DNA of 64,000 bases, taken from positions 248,001-312,000 of the forward strand of contig SAUG01000070.1 of NCBI GenBank assembly GCA_011316305.1. Reading direction: 5' to 3'. Below, in pieces: positions 13,396 through 26,180 of the stretch. Position numbers and translations under genes: made by a program. The stretch comes from Rusavskia elegans. Lineage: Eukaryota; Ascomycota; Lecanoromycetes; Teloschistales; Teloschistaceae. The notes below the pieces were generated by a model. It had not been told where the DNA came from and searched no databases. It saw only the letters and a list, made by a program, of their open reading frames with translations. Position 1 is the first letter of the stretch; every line of letters starts with the position of its first letter.

Positions 13396-13881
13396 TTAAT
13401 TTTATTAATTTATCTATAGGTTTTCGATATCTTATATAATAAATTAATCGTTAAATAATAATATTATTATCTAAATATCAAAGAACTAGATATTATAGCG
13501 CGTAAACTAATAAATTTAATATAAATTATATAACCTTCCAATTTAAAATCTATATAAATAATAATTTTTATTATAATTTATATAATTAATAGAATTGCTA
13601 TAATTAAAATCTTTTATATATTTAATATATATAATATTAAATTGTTTTATAAATATATAGATATATATATATTTATATTATAATTTATTATAATTAGTAA
13701 TTGGAATCGTTGAATATTACTAAATTTTGAATAATATTTTATATAATTGATATTTATTACTAAAAATATTACTTAATAGTTAATTTAATTATAAATAATA
13801 TAAAATTATAAAATTATTTCTTTTTTTCTTGATTTCGTTCCGAAATTTTTTTTTTTAAATTTTTTTATTTTCTTTATATAT

Positions 13882-14300
13882 GCGATTAATTTTTCGGATT
13901 TTTAATTTTAGTCTTTTACGATTTTAATACTAGAGGCGTTAAACCGATTAGATTATATAATTATTTAGTATTTAAATATTTTATTAAAAACTCGAATTAA
14001 AGACTCCCGAAAAAGCTAGATCTAAACTAAAACCTAGAAAAAAACTATAATCTATTTAACTTTAATTAATTTAATTTCTTTTAATCGATCGGGCTAGGCT
14101 AAAATAATCTACTATCTAGTCTTTCTATATTTTTAAATTCTATAAAAATCGACTAGAGTCGATAGAAAAAATTTAAATATTAGGTTAGCTTTTAAAGAAT
14201 TCGAACCCCCGATCTATCGGATTAACTCCGTTAACTCCGAAGAACGCTAGATCTGCCGGGCCTCTAGATTACGCAGCGTTACTACTATATTACCTAGGCC
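13882..14300 (-). mobile_element. SINE1 copy
   Basis: Minus-strand copy beginning GGCCTAGGTA. Flanked by an identical 19-bp repeat TTTTATTTTCTTTATATAT (13863-13881 and 14301-14319), the longest perfect duplication in the window. Confidence 0.85.
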
Positions 14301-14319
14301 TTTTATTTTCTTTATATAT

Positions 14320-15348
14320 TATATTCTATCGATATTCCGAATCTAATACTATTCGTTATTGAAAAGCTGCCGAATTTATCGAGATTTTTAGTAATATAAT
14401 TAATATTATAGTTAACGTTTATTTTTATTATATAGAAATCGAAATTATTATAAAATCTATATTTGTTGTAATCAATATAATAAATATCTACTACGCGATT
14501 AGAAATATAATCTTCGGATAATTTATTTCGAATGGAAATATATAAATATTGAAAAACTATAATTATATAAAAATATTCGAAAAGCCAATAAAATTTAAAA
14601 AAAGATTCGAGAAAAAAATATACTATTTTTATAAATAAATATATTTTTGATAGAAGAAAAATTTATTAAATAAATATATTAAAAAAGTTATTTCGATAAA
14701 GCTATCCAATATTTATAAATATAAATTATTAATTAAATATACTTTCGAACTTTCTATAAATTTAGATTTTAAATTATTTTCGTAGATTCAAAATATTCTA
14801 AATAATCTACTGGATTTTTTTTAAAATATTTCGATATCTATTATTAGTAAAACTACTCTAGTATTTTCCAGTAGTTTATAAAATATTTTTTAGATTTCTA
14901 TATATTTTCTAAAATAAAAATATCTTTTTATTTAATTAGATATTTCTAGTTTTTCTACTATAGAATATTTTCGATTAAAAAGGTATTTTTTTTTATATTT
15001 CGAAGTTAAATATTTATTATACTAGTATATCGGAATCGGCTGGTTTAGTAGAAATATATAAAATATCGGATATATTTTAATATTTTTTAATAAATCGACT
15101 TCGAAGTTTTAAAATTTTCTAAATTTTTTAATAAAAAATAATCCGATTTTAATATAGTTAACTTTTTTATTTAGAGTTTATATTTTAACGTTTATTATAA
15201 AAAGATAAATTTTATTTCTCTTTTTTAACTAAAATATTATTTATAGTTTTATTTTAGTAAATATCTATATATTTCTATATTCTTGTAATATTTCTATAGA
15301 TATTTATCTATTAATCGATTTATTTTATTACTAAATCTATTTATTTAT
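14320..15348. other. RIP-mutated AT-rich DNA
   Basis: Looks like decayed coding sequence in places but no class is assignable. No gene. Confidence 0.45.
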
Positions 15349-15360
15349 AGATTAGTAGTT

Positions 15361-15789
15361 GCCCTAGGTAGCGTAGTAGTAACGCTACGTAACCTGGAAG
15401 CCCGGCGGATCTAGTACTTTTCGGAATTAATAGAATTAATCCGACGGATCGGAAGTTCGAATCTTTTAAAAACTAATTTAAATAATTAAGTTTTTTTTAT
15501 TAATTCTAGTTAATTTCTATAGAATTTTAAAATATAGAAAGATTAGATAGTAGATTATCTCGGCCTAGCCTGATCGATTAAAGGAAATTAAATTAATTAA
15601 AGTTAAATAGATTACGGTTTCCTTCTAGATTTTAATCTAGATCTAGTTTTTTTAGGAATTTTTAATTCGAATTTTTAGTAAAATACTTAAATACTGAATA
15701 ATTATATAATCTAATTAATATAACGCCTCTAGTATTAAAATTATAAAAAACTAAAATTAAAATCCAAATAATTAATCGTATATATATAA
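15361..15789 (+). mobile_element. SINE1 copy
   Basis: Plus-strand copy. Perfect 12-bp duplication AGATTAGTAGTT (15349-15360 and 15790-15801). A-box region TAGCGTAGTAGTAACG near 15368, B box AGTTCGAATC near 15452, 3' end in a TATATA run. Confidence 0.87.
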
Positions 15790-15801
15790 AGATTAGTAGT
15801 T

Positions 15802-16146
15802 AATAGAAAAAATTTAGATTTTTTTAATAGTTAGCGTAGAATAATATCTATATTATTACATTTAATTTTCCAATTTTAATTACTAGTTCTATTTTAGATA
15901 AAAGTAAAATATAGTTATTTTAAATATCGTTAATATAAAGTTTTAGATATTATTTTATAATCTAATTAACTCGTTTTATTAATCTATCTACTATCGGATA
16001 GAAGGCTTTTAATATTATAAACTTAATATCAATTAACGATATTGATATTTCCTAGTAATATAAAATAAAAAATTCGTTTCTATTATTTATTAATATTTAC
16101 GGAATTATATAATATCGTATTAATCGATCTAAAATAATAATTTTTA
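15802..16146. other. RIP-mutated AT-rich DNA
   Basis: Nothing recognisable. Confidence 0.5.
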
Positions 16147-16154
16147 GTTATTTT

Positions 16155-16529
16155 TAAACTGGCCGTCGGGTCGGATTTCGAATTCGGGTTAGCTAATCCG
16201 ATCCGACCCGATCGAGTTTCGGGTCCTAAATCGTAATCCGATCTAATCCGCTAAAACTAGATTTTAGCGCTAAATTCTAATATAAAAGTATAAAGCTAGT
16301 ATAACTTTTATACGAATTTACTAAAAAAAACTTTAATTAATTAACTACGCTGGCTAGAAAGTCTATAGTAAAATTAAATATATGATTTGGATATATTATT
16401 ATTATTTAATTATTAAAATATAAATATATTAAATATATAATATAATCGGGTCGAGTTCGGATTAAATTACTAAAATCGGATCGAATATCTAACGGTTCGA
16501 CGGAAATCCGATCCGAACCGGCCAATCTA
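16155..16529 (+). mobile_element. hAT-like MITE, 375 bp
   Basis: Ends TAAACTGGCCGTCGG... and ...CCGGCCAATCTA. Flanks GTTATTTT and ATTATTCT differ at two positions by RIP-type transitions, consistent with one original 8-bp duplication. Confidence 0.8.
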
Positions 16530-16537
16530 ATTATTCT

Positions 16538-17022
16538 ATTATATTTTTCTTTTTAAATTGAATTAAATAAATATATTTTCCAAATTTTTTTATTATATAA
16601 AAAATTAAATCGTCTTTTATATTTATCGTTTGATTTTTTAATTTTGAAAATTTAATAATAAAGTCTATTATAATTTCTTTCTATTATAAACCCGATAGTT
16701 TCTAATATTAGATTTCTCTAAAACGATTATATATAATATATTTATTTTATTAGTAACTAAAATTTTTTTAATATATTTTTCGATATTTAATTTAATAATA
16801 GAAAATTTATAATATTATTATAAAAGTTATATTATTTTTATTACGTATATATTATTTTATAATACTTTATTTTAGTATTTTTTAATATATTCGTCGCTTT
16901 TATCGTTTAATATTTATAGTTTCTTTTATTTTATTAGAACGAATTTCTAGTTATACTTTAATATATATAATATTAAATTTAACTCGTATCAAAATATTTA
17001 AAGTAATTTTTATTTAATAAAT
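16538..17022. other. RIP-mutated AT-rich DNA
   Basis: Nothing recognisable. Confidence 0.5.
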
Positions 17023-17450
17023 CTATATATACGATTAATTATTCGGATTTTAATTTTAGTCTTTTATAATTATAATACTAGAGGCGTTAAATCGATTAGA
17101 TTATATAATTATTTAGTACTTAAATATTTTATCGAAAACTCGAATTAAAGATTTCCGAAAAAGCTAGATCTAGACTAAAATCTAAAAAGAAACTATAATC
17201 TATTTAACTTTAATTAATTTAATTTCCTTTAATTAATCGGGCTAGACTAAAACGATTTACTATTTAGTCTTTTTATATTTTAAAATTCTATAAAAATCGA
17301 CTAGAATCGATAAAAAAAATTTAGATATTTAGATTAACTTTTAAAGGATTCGAACCCCTAATCTATCGGATTAACTTCGTTAATTCCGAAGAACGTTAGA
17401 TCCGCCGGGCTTTCAGGTTACGCAGCGTTACTACTACGCCACCTAGGTCT
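17023..17450 (-). mobile_element. SINE1 copy
   Basis: Minus-strand copy beginning GACCTAGGTGGCGTAGTAG, so its A-box-like segment keeps TGGC. I could not define a clean target duplication. Confidence 0.72.
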
Positions 17451-17604
17451 TTTTTTTTATAATATAGAATTTATTTTAAAATTATATTTATCGAAAAATA
17501 TAGATTTATATTTATTTTCTATTAATTAATTTTATTTTATTTTAATCTTTTTTATTATTACAAAGTATAAAATATTTTTAATTTTAATAATTTTTCGGCG
17601 TAGC

Positions 17605-18398
17605 TAGATTGATCGTCGGATCGGGTTTCGAATCCGAATTAGCTAACCCGATCTAATCCGACCGAGTTTCGGGTCCTAAATCGTAATCCGATCCGACCCG
17701 CCAAAACTATTAAATTCTAGTATAAAAGTATAAAACTAGTATAACTTCTATACAAATTTACTAAAAAGAATTTAATTAATTAACCACGCTAGTTAAAAAG
17801 ATTCTAATTCAAAGAAATATACTATTTAAATATATTATCTTTTTTAAAATATTAAAATCATTATATATATATATATATATATATAATTAATAATTCGGAT
17901 TTTGATTTTAATTTTTTATAATTTTAATACTAGAGGTATTAAACCGATTATATTACGTAATTATTTAGTATTTAAATATTTTACCGAAAACTCGAATTAA
18001 AGATTCCTAAAGGAACTAGATCTAGACTAAAATCTAGAAAGAAACCGTAATCTATTTAACTTTAATTAACTTAATTTCTTTCGATCGATCGAGCTAGGCT
18101 AAAATAATCTACTATTTAGTCTTTTTATATTTTAAAACTCTATAAAAATCGACTAGAATTGATAGAAAAAATTTAAATATTTAGATTAGCTTTCGAGGGA
18201 TTTAAATCTCTAATCCGTCGGATTAACTCTGTTAATTCCGAAGAACGCTAGATCCGCCGGGCTTCCAGGTTACGCAGTGTTACTACTGCGCCACCCAGGC
18301 CAATAATTATATATTAAATATATTATTTGATCGGGTTACTAAAATCGAATCGAATATCCGATAGTTCGACGGAAATCCGACCCGAACCGACCAGTCTA
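17605..18398 (+). mobile_element. hAT-like MITE interrupted by a SINE1
   Basis: Ends TAGATTGATCGTCGG... and ...CGACCAGTCTA. Flanks GGCGTAGC and AACGTAGC differ only by two G-to-A changes. SINE1 17869-18301 lies inside; without it the element is about 350 bp. Confidence 0.8.
17869..18301 (-). mobile_element. SINE1 copy nested in a hAT-like MITE
   Basis: Best-preserved SINE1 head: GGCCTGGGTGGCGCAGTAGT on the minus strand, an almost ideal A box. Imperfect 13-bp duplication AATCATTATATAT (17856 on) and AATAATTATATAT (18302 on). Its AT tail merges into a TA microsatellite (17861-17884). Confidence 0.85.
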
Positions 18399-18406
18399 AA
18401 CGTAGC

Positions 18407-19085
18407 TTTTTATTATTTTAATATAACTATTAAAGCTAATAGTTTTTTATTATAGATATTTTAATTTTATTTCGCTAGTAATATCTATTTCAATATATAT
18501 ACTATCGGATACTATTTACTATTATATTAATATAGAAAATATATATCTATAGCTAAATTTAACGAATCGATTACTATTTGTAATAATTATTTTAAATCGA
18601 ATATTTTTAAAACTAAATTCTTTATTTTTTTTTAAAAATTTTCAAAAGTTTATTATTTTATTTACTTCAAATTCTATTCGATAATATATAATTTGAAACT
18701 GTAAAAACAATAGCTTTTTTAAATAGTTTTTAATAAACTTTTAATTATAATTAATAAATTCGATTCAATTTTAAACTTTTTCAATATTTATTAGAATTTA
18801 TTATTTCTCGACTATTTTTAGTTTAATTAAATCGATATATAGTCCGCTTCTTTCTACTATAATTTTTAGAAAATCGATATCTTTTTAATAGAATATATAT
18901 TTTTTGGTTTAAAACGAAGATTTTTTTTCTAAATATTCGAAAACTCTACTACTATATAGCTAATAATTTTCGAATATTCTAGAATATATAAAAATATCGT
19001 TGAAATAGACGATAATAAATATATCTAGATATTCTTTTAATACGTTGATAACTATATTTTAAAATCTTATCGGTATATTTGTAAA
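18407..19085. other. RIP-mutated AT-rich DNA
   Basis: Probably decayed retrotransposon sequence. No motif clear enough to name. Confidence 0.4.
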
Positions 19086-19495
19086 TATTACGTCCACGAT
19101 TCTATAGAAGTACTCTGAAAAATTAGCTAACTAAGCGAGACTAATTATCTATAGCCGTCTATAGCCGCTATAGACGACTTTTATAATAAAAGTTTTTAGC
19201 AGACGGCTATCTATCGATACTATCGGCTATTTTTACTATATATATTGCTCTTTATTTCTACTAAGTAGCTTCTCTCGTTAGTCGTTAATATAATTATTAA
19301 ATACTCCAGTTATTTTCTTTTTAATTACTTTTATAACGAAGATAATTTATAATATTATAACTATACCTTTACGGCTATACGAGATTAGTTACTATAATCT
19401 ATACTAGAATTCCTTTACTATTTAGTAGCTCGTACTATATCTACGGCTATAGCTAGACTCGAACGTAAAGCCTTCTAATATATAGAAACGTTATA
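19086..19495 (+). repeat. 5' LTR of the chromovirus remnant
   Basis: Begins TATTACGTCCACG and ends near GAAACGTTATA. It matches 54829-55228 in reverse. Original ends were probably TGTTACGTC and GACGTAACA. Confidence 0.7.
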
Positions 19496-22400
19496 TTTTA
19501 ACATTTTCGGAAAATAAATAAAAATCGAATTTTTATTTAACTAACGTTATTCGGCTAACCTATAGAAGTACCAATTAATTTTAAAACTATAAGAAATATT
19601 ATATCGGAAGATTATATAAAAAAATTAGACGTTCCTTTAATTAGAAAAACGGAACCTTATTTTATAAAAACTATTAATAGAATAGATTATATCTAGATCT
19701 AATCTTAAACTAGACTTTTTTAAATATAAAATAATAGATATAAAAAAAGAATTATATTTAATATAATAAAAATTTAAAATAAAATATATTTAGATATTCT
19801 CTAGTTTATAAAATAGAATCTAAAAATCGAATAGATATCGATATAAATAAAGATAGAAAACTATCTATTTAGTATATCTAAGAAATTAGCCGGGATAAAA
19901 AAGATTTATAATACCTTTATCCGAAAATAATAGACTAAAAAAAAATTGGCTACTACGGATAAAATTCTATAAATAACTAAAAAATTCCAGAACGTATTAA
20001 AAGAACCGAAAAAAAGATTACTTTTACCGATTTATATCTAAAAAAACTATAAAATTATTATTATAGATTCGAAAAAGCTAAAAGCTAGGCTAATATATAG
20101 ATTAAATAATAAATAATTAAAAGTATTATAATAATATATTAACTATTATCTTAAACGAAGATATATATAATTTTCTAAATTAAAAACGAAATAATCGGTA
20201 ATATTTATCTCGAAAAAAAAATAGAGACTTTCGCCTATATATCGATTTCAGACGATTTAATACGGTTATATAGAAAAATAAATATCTATTTCCGCTTCTA
20301 GCAAATTTAAAAAATAGAATTAAAAAAAGCTAAATTTTTTACTAAATTTAATTTAAAGGACGCCTTTAATCTATTTAGAATAAAAAAAGACGATAAATAG
20401 AAAATAGTATTCCGAATAAAGTATAGACTTTTTAAATATCTAGTAATATCGTTCGGACTAATAAACGCGCCGGTAACCTTTTAACGCGCTATTAATAAAG
20501 TATTATATAAATATTTTAATATCTTCGTTATAGTCTATTTAGATAATATACTAATTTTTTCGAAAAAAAAAAATACGAATAATACGTTTATAAAATAATA
20601 TAGAGATTTCGGAAATATAACTTTAGAATTAAAGAAAAAAATCGGAATTTTTTAAAAAAAAAATAACTTTTTTAAAATATATAATCAGGCTAGAAAATGT
20701 GATTATAAAAGTAAATAGATAATAAATAATATAGAAATAGCTAGTTTCTAAAAATAAAATAAATAAATAAAGTTTTCTAGAATTTATAAAATTCTATTAG
20801 AATATAATAGAAAGATATATAAAAAAAACCGTTCCTTTAATAAATTTTCTAAGTAATAATATAATATTTAAATAGATAACAACTAAAAATAACGTATTTA
20901 AAAAAATTAAATAAAGTTTTATAAATAAAAATACTTTAGAAATTTTCGATTTAAACGAATAGATTAAATTTAATATAAATATTTCGGATAAAACGTTAGA
21001 ATTATATATAGTATAAAATAGAAAACCGTTAGAATAATATTTAAGGAAATTAATTATTATAAAAGTTAATTATATAATAATAGATATCGAAATACTAGCA
21101 ATTATAGTAAATTTTATATATTAAAAAATCTATACTAATAAAATATTAAAAAAAGTAGTAGTCTATATAGACTATAAAAATCTTTTATCTTTATTTATCG
21201 ATAAGAAATTTGACTAAAGATAAATAAAATAGGCCGAAGAAATAATATATTACGACTTTAAAATATACTATATTAAAGGTACGGATAATACGGTTATAGA
21301 TATCTTTAATCGAAAAATAGACTATAAAGCAACTTAAAAGATAAATAGAATATTACTAAAAAAAAATAGTAAAATTTTAAAAAGAATAGAAGTATCGGAA
21401 AAAACGAATAATATTATTTAATAGAAATATAACCCGAAGATAGCAAGGTATTAGAATATTATAAAAATACTTCGAAAGATTTAAAAAAAAATACCTATTT
21501 TAAAGAGATATATCGAAGAATATATCCGGAACTATCTAGAATATATAATATTAAAAAAGAGTCGATAGAAATAGTCGAATAAACTATAGCCGACGTAAAC
21601 GCTAGAAAAGCCCTACTAATAAATCGCTATAGATTTTATAACGGGTTTATCCGAATCGGTCGACCTTTATATCTAAATATTATATAATATAATAGTAATA
21701 ATAGTCGATAAATTTACGAAATGTATAAAGTTTATATTATATAAAACTACGATAACAGCGAAATAACTCGTATTTCCACTTCTAAAAATAGTCTTCTACG
21801 AAAATAGTATTATAGAAAAGATTATTTTAGATAGAGATAAACTTTTCGTTTCTAACTTTATATAAGAGTTAATATAAGCGGAAGAAATAGAATAAATAAT
21901 ATTAATATCGTTTTACCTATAGACGGACGGATAAATAGAAAAAATAAACTAAATTCTAGAGATATATCTAAAGATATATTTTTTAAAAGAAAAAAAAGAT
22001 TAGATATAATTTCTCCCGATGGTATAAATAGTAATTAACTTTTTATATAATAAATATATCTAGATAAGCCCCGATAAACTTCTTTATAGGAAAAAATTAA
22101 AAAGAGAAATCGTTAGTAATACTAGTAACCTAGTAGCGAGGGCTTTTATTAAAAAAAGAAAGCGTAATTAGAATAGAATAAAAATAAAAATCTAAAAAGC
22201 GAAAAGAAAAAAAAATTAAAATAAAATAAAAAGGTACTACGATATAAAAAAAGGAAATAAAATACTATTATTAATAAAGAATTTAATAGATAGAAAATTA
22301 GATAGACTGTATATCGGAACCTTCGAAATTCAGAATATTAAAAAAATAACGGCCTATTTAAATCTACTAGCGATAGAAATTTTCCCGAAATTCTATATAA

Positions 22401-22620
22401 ATCTATTTAAAAAAGTATCCGAACGCGTATCTTTAGTAAAAGATTAGTATTACTAGAAAAGAAAAGAATATAAAGTTAAGAAAATTATAGAAAAAAAGAA
22501 AAAAACGGATAAATTTTTAGTTAAATAAAAAAGGTTTCTAGACGAGGAAAATATATAAAAACCGAGAAAATATTTTAAAAACGCCTAAAAGACTTTAAAA
22601 AAAATTAGAAAAGCGTTATC
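19086..22620 (+). mobile_element. Ty3/gypsy chromovirus remnant
   Basis: The plus-strand pol order is readable through many TAA/TAG stops. Reverse transcriptase lies at about 20180-20700 (FTKFNLKDAF; later a YLDNILIF box). RNase H is at about 20940-21320 (WAEEIIYYDF, GTDN). Integrase is at about 21530-22110, with a TDG..E..N box and SPDKLLY. A C-terminal chromodomain is at about 22440-22620 (FLVKWKRF, DEENIW.P). A 5' LTR spans 19086-19495. Only about 700 bp separate the LTR from reverse transcriptase, so gag and protease are missing or shortened. No 3' LTR follows; the G-block repeat starts there instead. Dead copy. Confidence 0.85.
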
Positions 22621-22621
22621 A

Positions 22622-22920
22622 TCAGCATTTCCCAAAACCGGCTTGAAGCCGGTCTCAGCCGTCTCAGCCGGTTTTCAGCCGGTTTCGGGTATACCCGAAG
22701 CTGCGTGGCTGCGTGGCTAAGACGGCTGAGACGGCTGAAAAGATTTAGAGATTCGATTTTAAACTCGTTAAAGTCCTTATTAGTTAATAGACCTATATAC
22801 GCCTATATATACCGCTAGACTAGCTTCGTCTAGATCGAAATTATTAGATTTCCTTACTAGAATCTAACCAGATTAGGTCTAGCGTGGTTTATTAAATAGA
22901 TATTCGACTTCCGTTATTCC
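22622..22920 (+). repeat. G-block repeat, GC-richer and little mutated
   Basis: About 300 bp shared with 56409-56721. It starts near TCAGCATTT, then has repeated GGCTGAGACGGCTGA-type units, a GGGTATACCC palindrome and a GGCTGCGTGGCTGC stretch. It keeps CpA and TpG, unlike its surroundings. Class unknown. Confidence 0.65.
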
Positions 22921-23237
22921 GTAGATCTTTGAACGAAATCTTGCCTTTATATTAATTTGATTTTAAATTAAATCCAATTCGATCGATACGATTCAACCGA
23001 TACGATTTATTTTATAATCTTTCTATACAAATGTTTTATATAAACCGATTCTTTCGTCGATAGAATAAATTTAAATAATTATTAACTTTTAAAAGATTGA
23101 AACCTTCGATCCGTTAATTTCGGATTTAATTTTACATTCCGTAAAACGTAGAATCTATTACTTCGAATCTATTAGATAACGTAGATTTTAAAACTACTCT
23201 ATTAAAATTTTCAATAGATTTAAAAATTATATATATT
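22921..23237. other. RIP-mutated DNA with SINE2-like traces
   Basis: About 23040-23180 resembles SINE2 or a tRNA-like repeat in part, but boundaries are unclear. Confidence 0.3.
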
Positions 23238-24177
23238 TAATTAGTTTAACTTTGATTTTAGTATTCGTAAAACTAGTGATTCGGTAAATAAATCAAGCGT
23301 TAGTATATCAGTTTCGAATATACGGTAAAAGATTTTATATTCCAATTTATATAATATAAATAACTGTTTTTTAAAATTTTAAATTAAATTTATTTAGTAA
23401 ACTAACGTATTTTCTATCAAAAATATAATTAACGTAGAAGTTTTTATTAATAAATATATAAATTATAATTGCCATTTTTTCTTTTACTAATATTATAAAC
23501 TCTGTAATATTTTTCGTAAATACTACGATATATTAAAGTCTTTAATATACGTATATATTCTCGTAATAACTATAGTTATAAACTAAATTAAACGATAGTA
23601 TATTTATAATAATTATATTTATTTATAAAAACGTCGATTATAGTATTATAGCTAAATTAAACCTTTTAAACTATAATAAAAAATTTTCTTTACCGCTTTT
23701 AAAACGTACGATTCGATTAATCTATCTTTTTTTAATTTAATCGACCGGGTAAAATATCTAGCCGTAGTAGCTAACGTATTATCTAATAGTTTTTTTATAG
23801 ATAGTAATTTCTTTAAAATTATATAGATTAAAAGGTTTTTTTTATAATTTAGTAGAATATATAAATTCAGATTATACGATAGATAAAATCGAAATAAAAA
23901 TAATAAATAAATATTTCGTATTATAATAGATAGCTATAGCGGAAATATTGGCTATCTATAATTATTTATTACGTCCAAAAAAATAATAAAAAATTTATAG
24001 TCGAATAAAAAACGAAATAGTAATATAGAAAAAATTAATTACGTTATAAATATTATTTGGCGAATATATTTTTAATTTTAAAATTTTTTTTATAACGTAA
24101 AATATAATAGTCGTTGCCGTATAAAAAGTTGTTAATATATATATTTCAATATAATTTCAAATAGAAATTTTCTAAAA
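23238..24177 (-). repeat. R1 repeat, degraded copy
   Basis: Same order of blocks as the better copies: 3' end near 23238, a central TCGACCGGGT block near 23741, 5' end near 24177. Heavily mutated. Confidence 0.7.
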
Positions 24178-25362
24178 AGAAAAAACTATATATAATTATC
24201 TAATTTATCGCTAGTTTCAAATTTATTTAAAAAAAATTTAATTATTAGTATTAGTTAATATTAGATTGTCGATTGGAATTATTGAAATTAATAATAGTAT
24301 AAATCTGAATCGTATCACTAGTTATAATAGTAAAAAAGATTTATTATTATTTTATAGATTTTATATAATACTACGTATTTATATTTTTTTAAAATATTTT
24401 TACAATTATATAGTTTTGATATTTCAAATTCATCAAAATTATAAAATAGAAAGATACGAAGGATTTATCAATTAGATAATAAAACTATTTAATAAAAAAA
24501 ATTTCTTTTATATAGTATTTTTATTCTTTTTAAACTTTCAGCTATAAACGTATCTAATATTCGATTTATTTAATAGATATTTCGTGGTTAAATCAAATTC
24601 TACGGGTCTATAATATATTAAATAAATTATTCTACATTTATTAATCATTAAATAACCAAAATCTTTTAGCGAAAATAACATTTAACGGAATTTAAATGAT
24701 TTTTTTATTTCAATTTTTTCGATAGATAAAAGGACTAAAGCTATTATCGATTTTACGATTACAATTTAAAATAATACTACGAAAACGGTATTAGATTTTA
24801 TCAAAATTCGATTTCTATAATTTTTTATTATATATATACAAATCTTTCGCTATTTAAAATCGATATAGTTTATTCGTTGGTATTTCGTTTCGCAATCTAA
24901 TATCGGGTCGAAATAATTTCCGAATTCGTTTAAATTCAATTATAAAATATATTTTAAAAAATAAAATTCGAATCTATTTTATAGATTTATATTAATAGAT
25001 TCTATTTCTTAATATAGTTTTCTTTGTTTTCAGCTCTATTAATTGATAGAAACGGAAATATTCCTTTACTAAAACGAATGATTATTACCTTTATATTTAA
25101 TTTAATTATTTTCTTTTAAATATCTGATTTTTGGACGTCTATTAATTAAAATCTATTTATTGTTATATCGTTTAAATAAAATAAACAAATTCTTTAATTT
25201 ATAGACTTTATAGTCTATAAAACCAGTTAGATATTACGTATATTTAATTGAAAAGTATAAAAATTAAATTTAAATAACTTTTAATATTTCTAGTAAAGCT
25301 ATCAAAATATTACTAGCAAGTTTCTATTATATACAAAATCTTTTAATATTTATTAAATTAAA
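24178..25362. other. RIP-mutated DNA sharing tracts with 28.6-29.1 kb
   Basis: 25120-25220 resembles 28910-29060 (ACGTCTATTAATTAAAAT and following). Probably another old repeat. The 69-codon plus-strand frame at 24266-24475 looks like chance. Confidence 0.4.
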
Positions 25363-25777
25363 ATTTTTTTTAGATTGACTGTCGGGTCGGATTTCGAATC
25401 TAGGTTAGCTAATCCGATCCGATCCGAATCGGGATCGGATATCCGAATTCGATTTATTAAAACGCTAAAATCGTATATAAAAATATAATTCTATATTAAA
25501 ATATTATTTTTTTATATATTATATTATCTATAAATTTCTATTTTTTTTTAATAATATATTAAAGACTTTAGATATTTCTAATATTGACGTATCCTAATAT
25601 TAATATATTCTAATTATAACGTATACTATTTATTATTGTCTATTAAATAATTAATACTATTCGTATTATTATTTAGTATATATATATCTATATTATTTCT
25701 CTATATTACTATTATAGAAACGTAATATTAAATATCGATATACTTTACTTTTAATTTTCTATTCTTTAATAATTAAC

Positions 25778-26010
25778 TGTTATAGAACTATCTGGAGGTC
25801 TGGTATTTTCAAAAGTTGGTTGAATTTATTAGTATATCTGTAAACGGAGGTACAACGGATAATTACTTAAATTAATTTAAAAACAAGTCAGTTTAATTGC
25901 TAGAGCAATATATAACGATAACTAATAAATTAAATACGAGCTATAAAAGCGTCGAGTTTAGAATTTATATAGTTTATAAAACCTTTTATAATTAATATAA
26001 TTAGTATAAT
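25778..26010 (+). repeat. R4 repeat, LTR-like
   Basis: Starts TGTTATAGAACTATCTGGAG. The related copy at 50651-51235 starts TGTTATAGAGCTATCTGAAAG. The TGTTA start suggests an LTR. It lacks the insertion that splits the other copy and so acts as an empty site. Confidence 0.5.
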
Positions 26011-26044
26011 CAATATACTAAATATAACTAAATAACTTAATTTT

Positions 26045-26180
26045 TTATTTAATGGTAATCAGTAATTAGTGCGACTAAACAACGCTAATTACTAAACAAC
26101 CCCTGAATATTCAATATATACCAAAGATCTTGTTACTAAATACTGGACTTGGTACAGAATCCAGCCCAAGGTTATAATAT
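26045..26180. other. Little-mutated tract inside the hAT-like element
   Basis: Keeps CpA/TpG, for example ACTGGACTTGGTACAGAATC near 26141. It could be an LTR end plus primer-binding region continuing R4, or a late insertion. Confidence 0.4.

Larger units (their letters stand above)
10868..13862. other. RIP-mutated AT-rich DNA
   Basis: Contains a CGGGTCGGG-rich repeat (about 11282-11690, listed separately) and a G-block relative (about 13195-13395). Otherwise no gene or class is visible. Confidence 0.45.
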
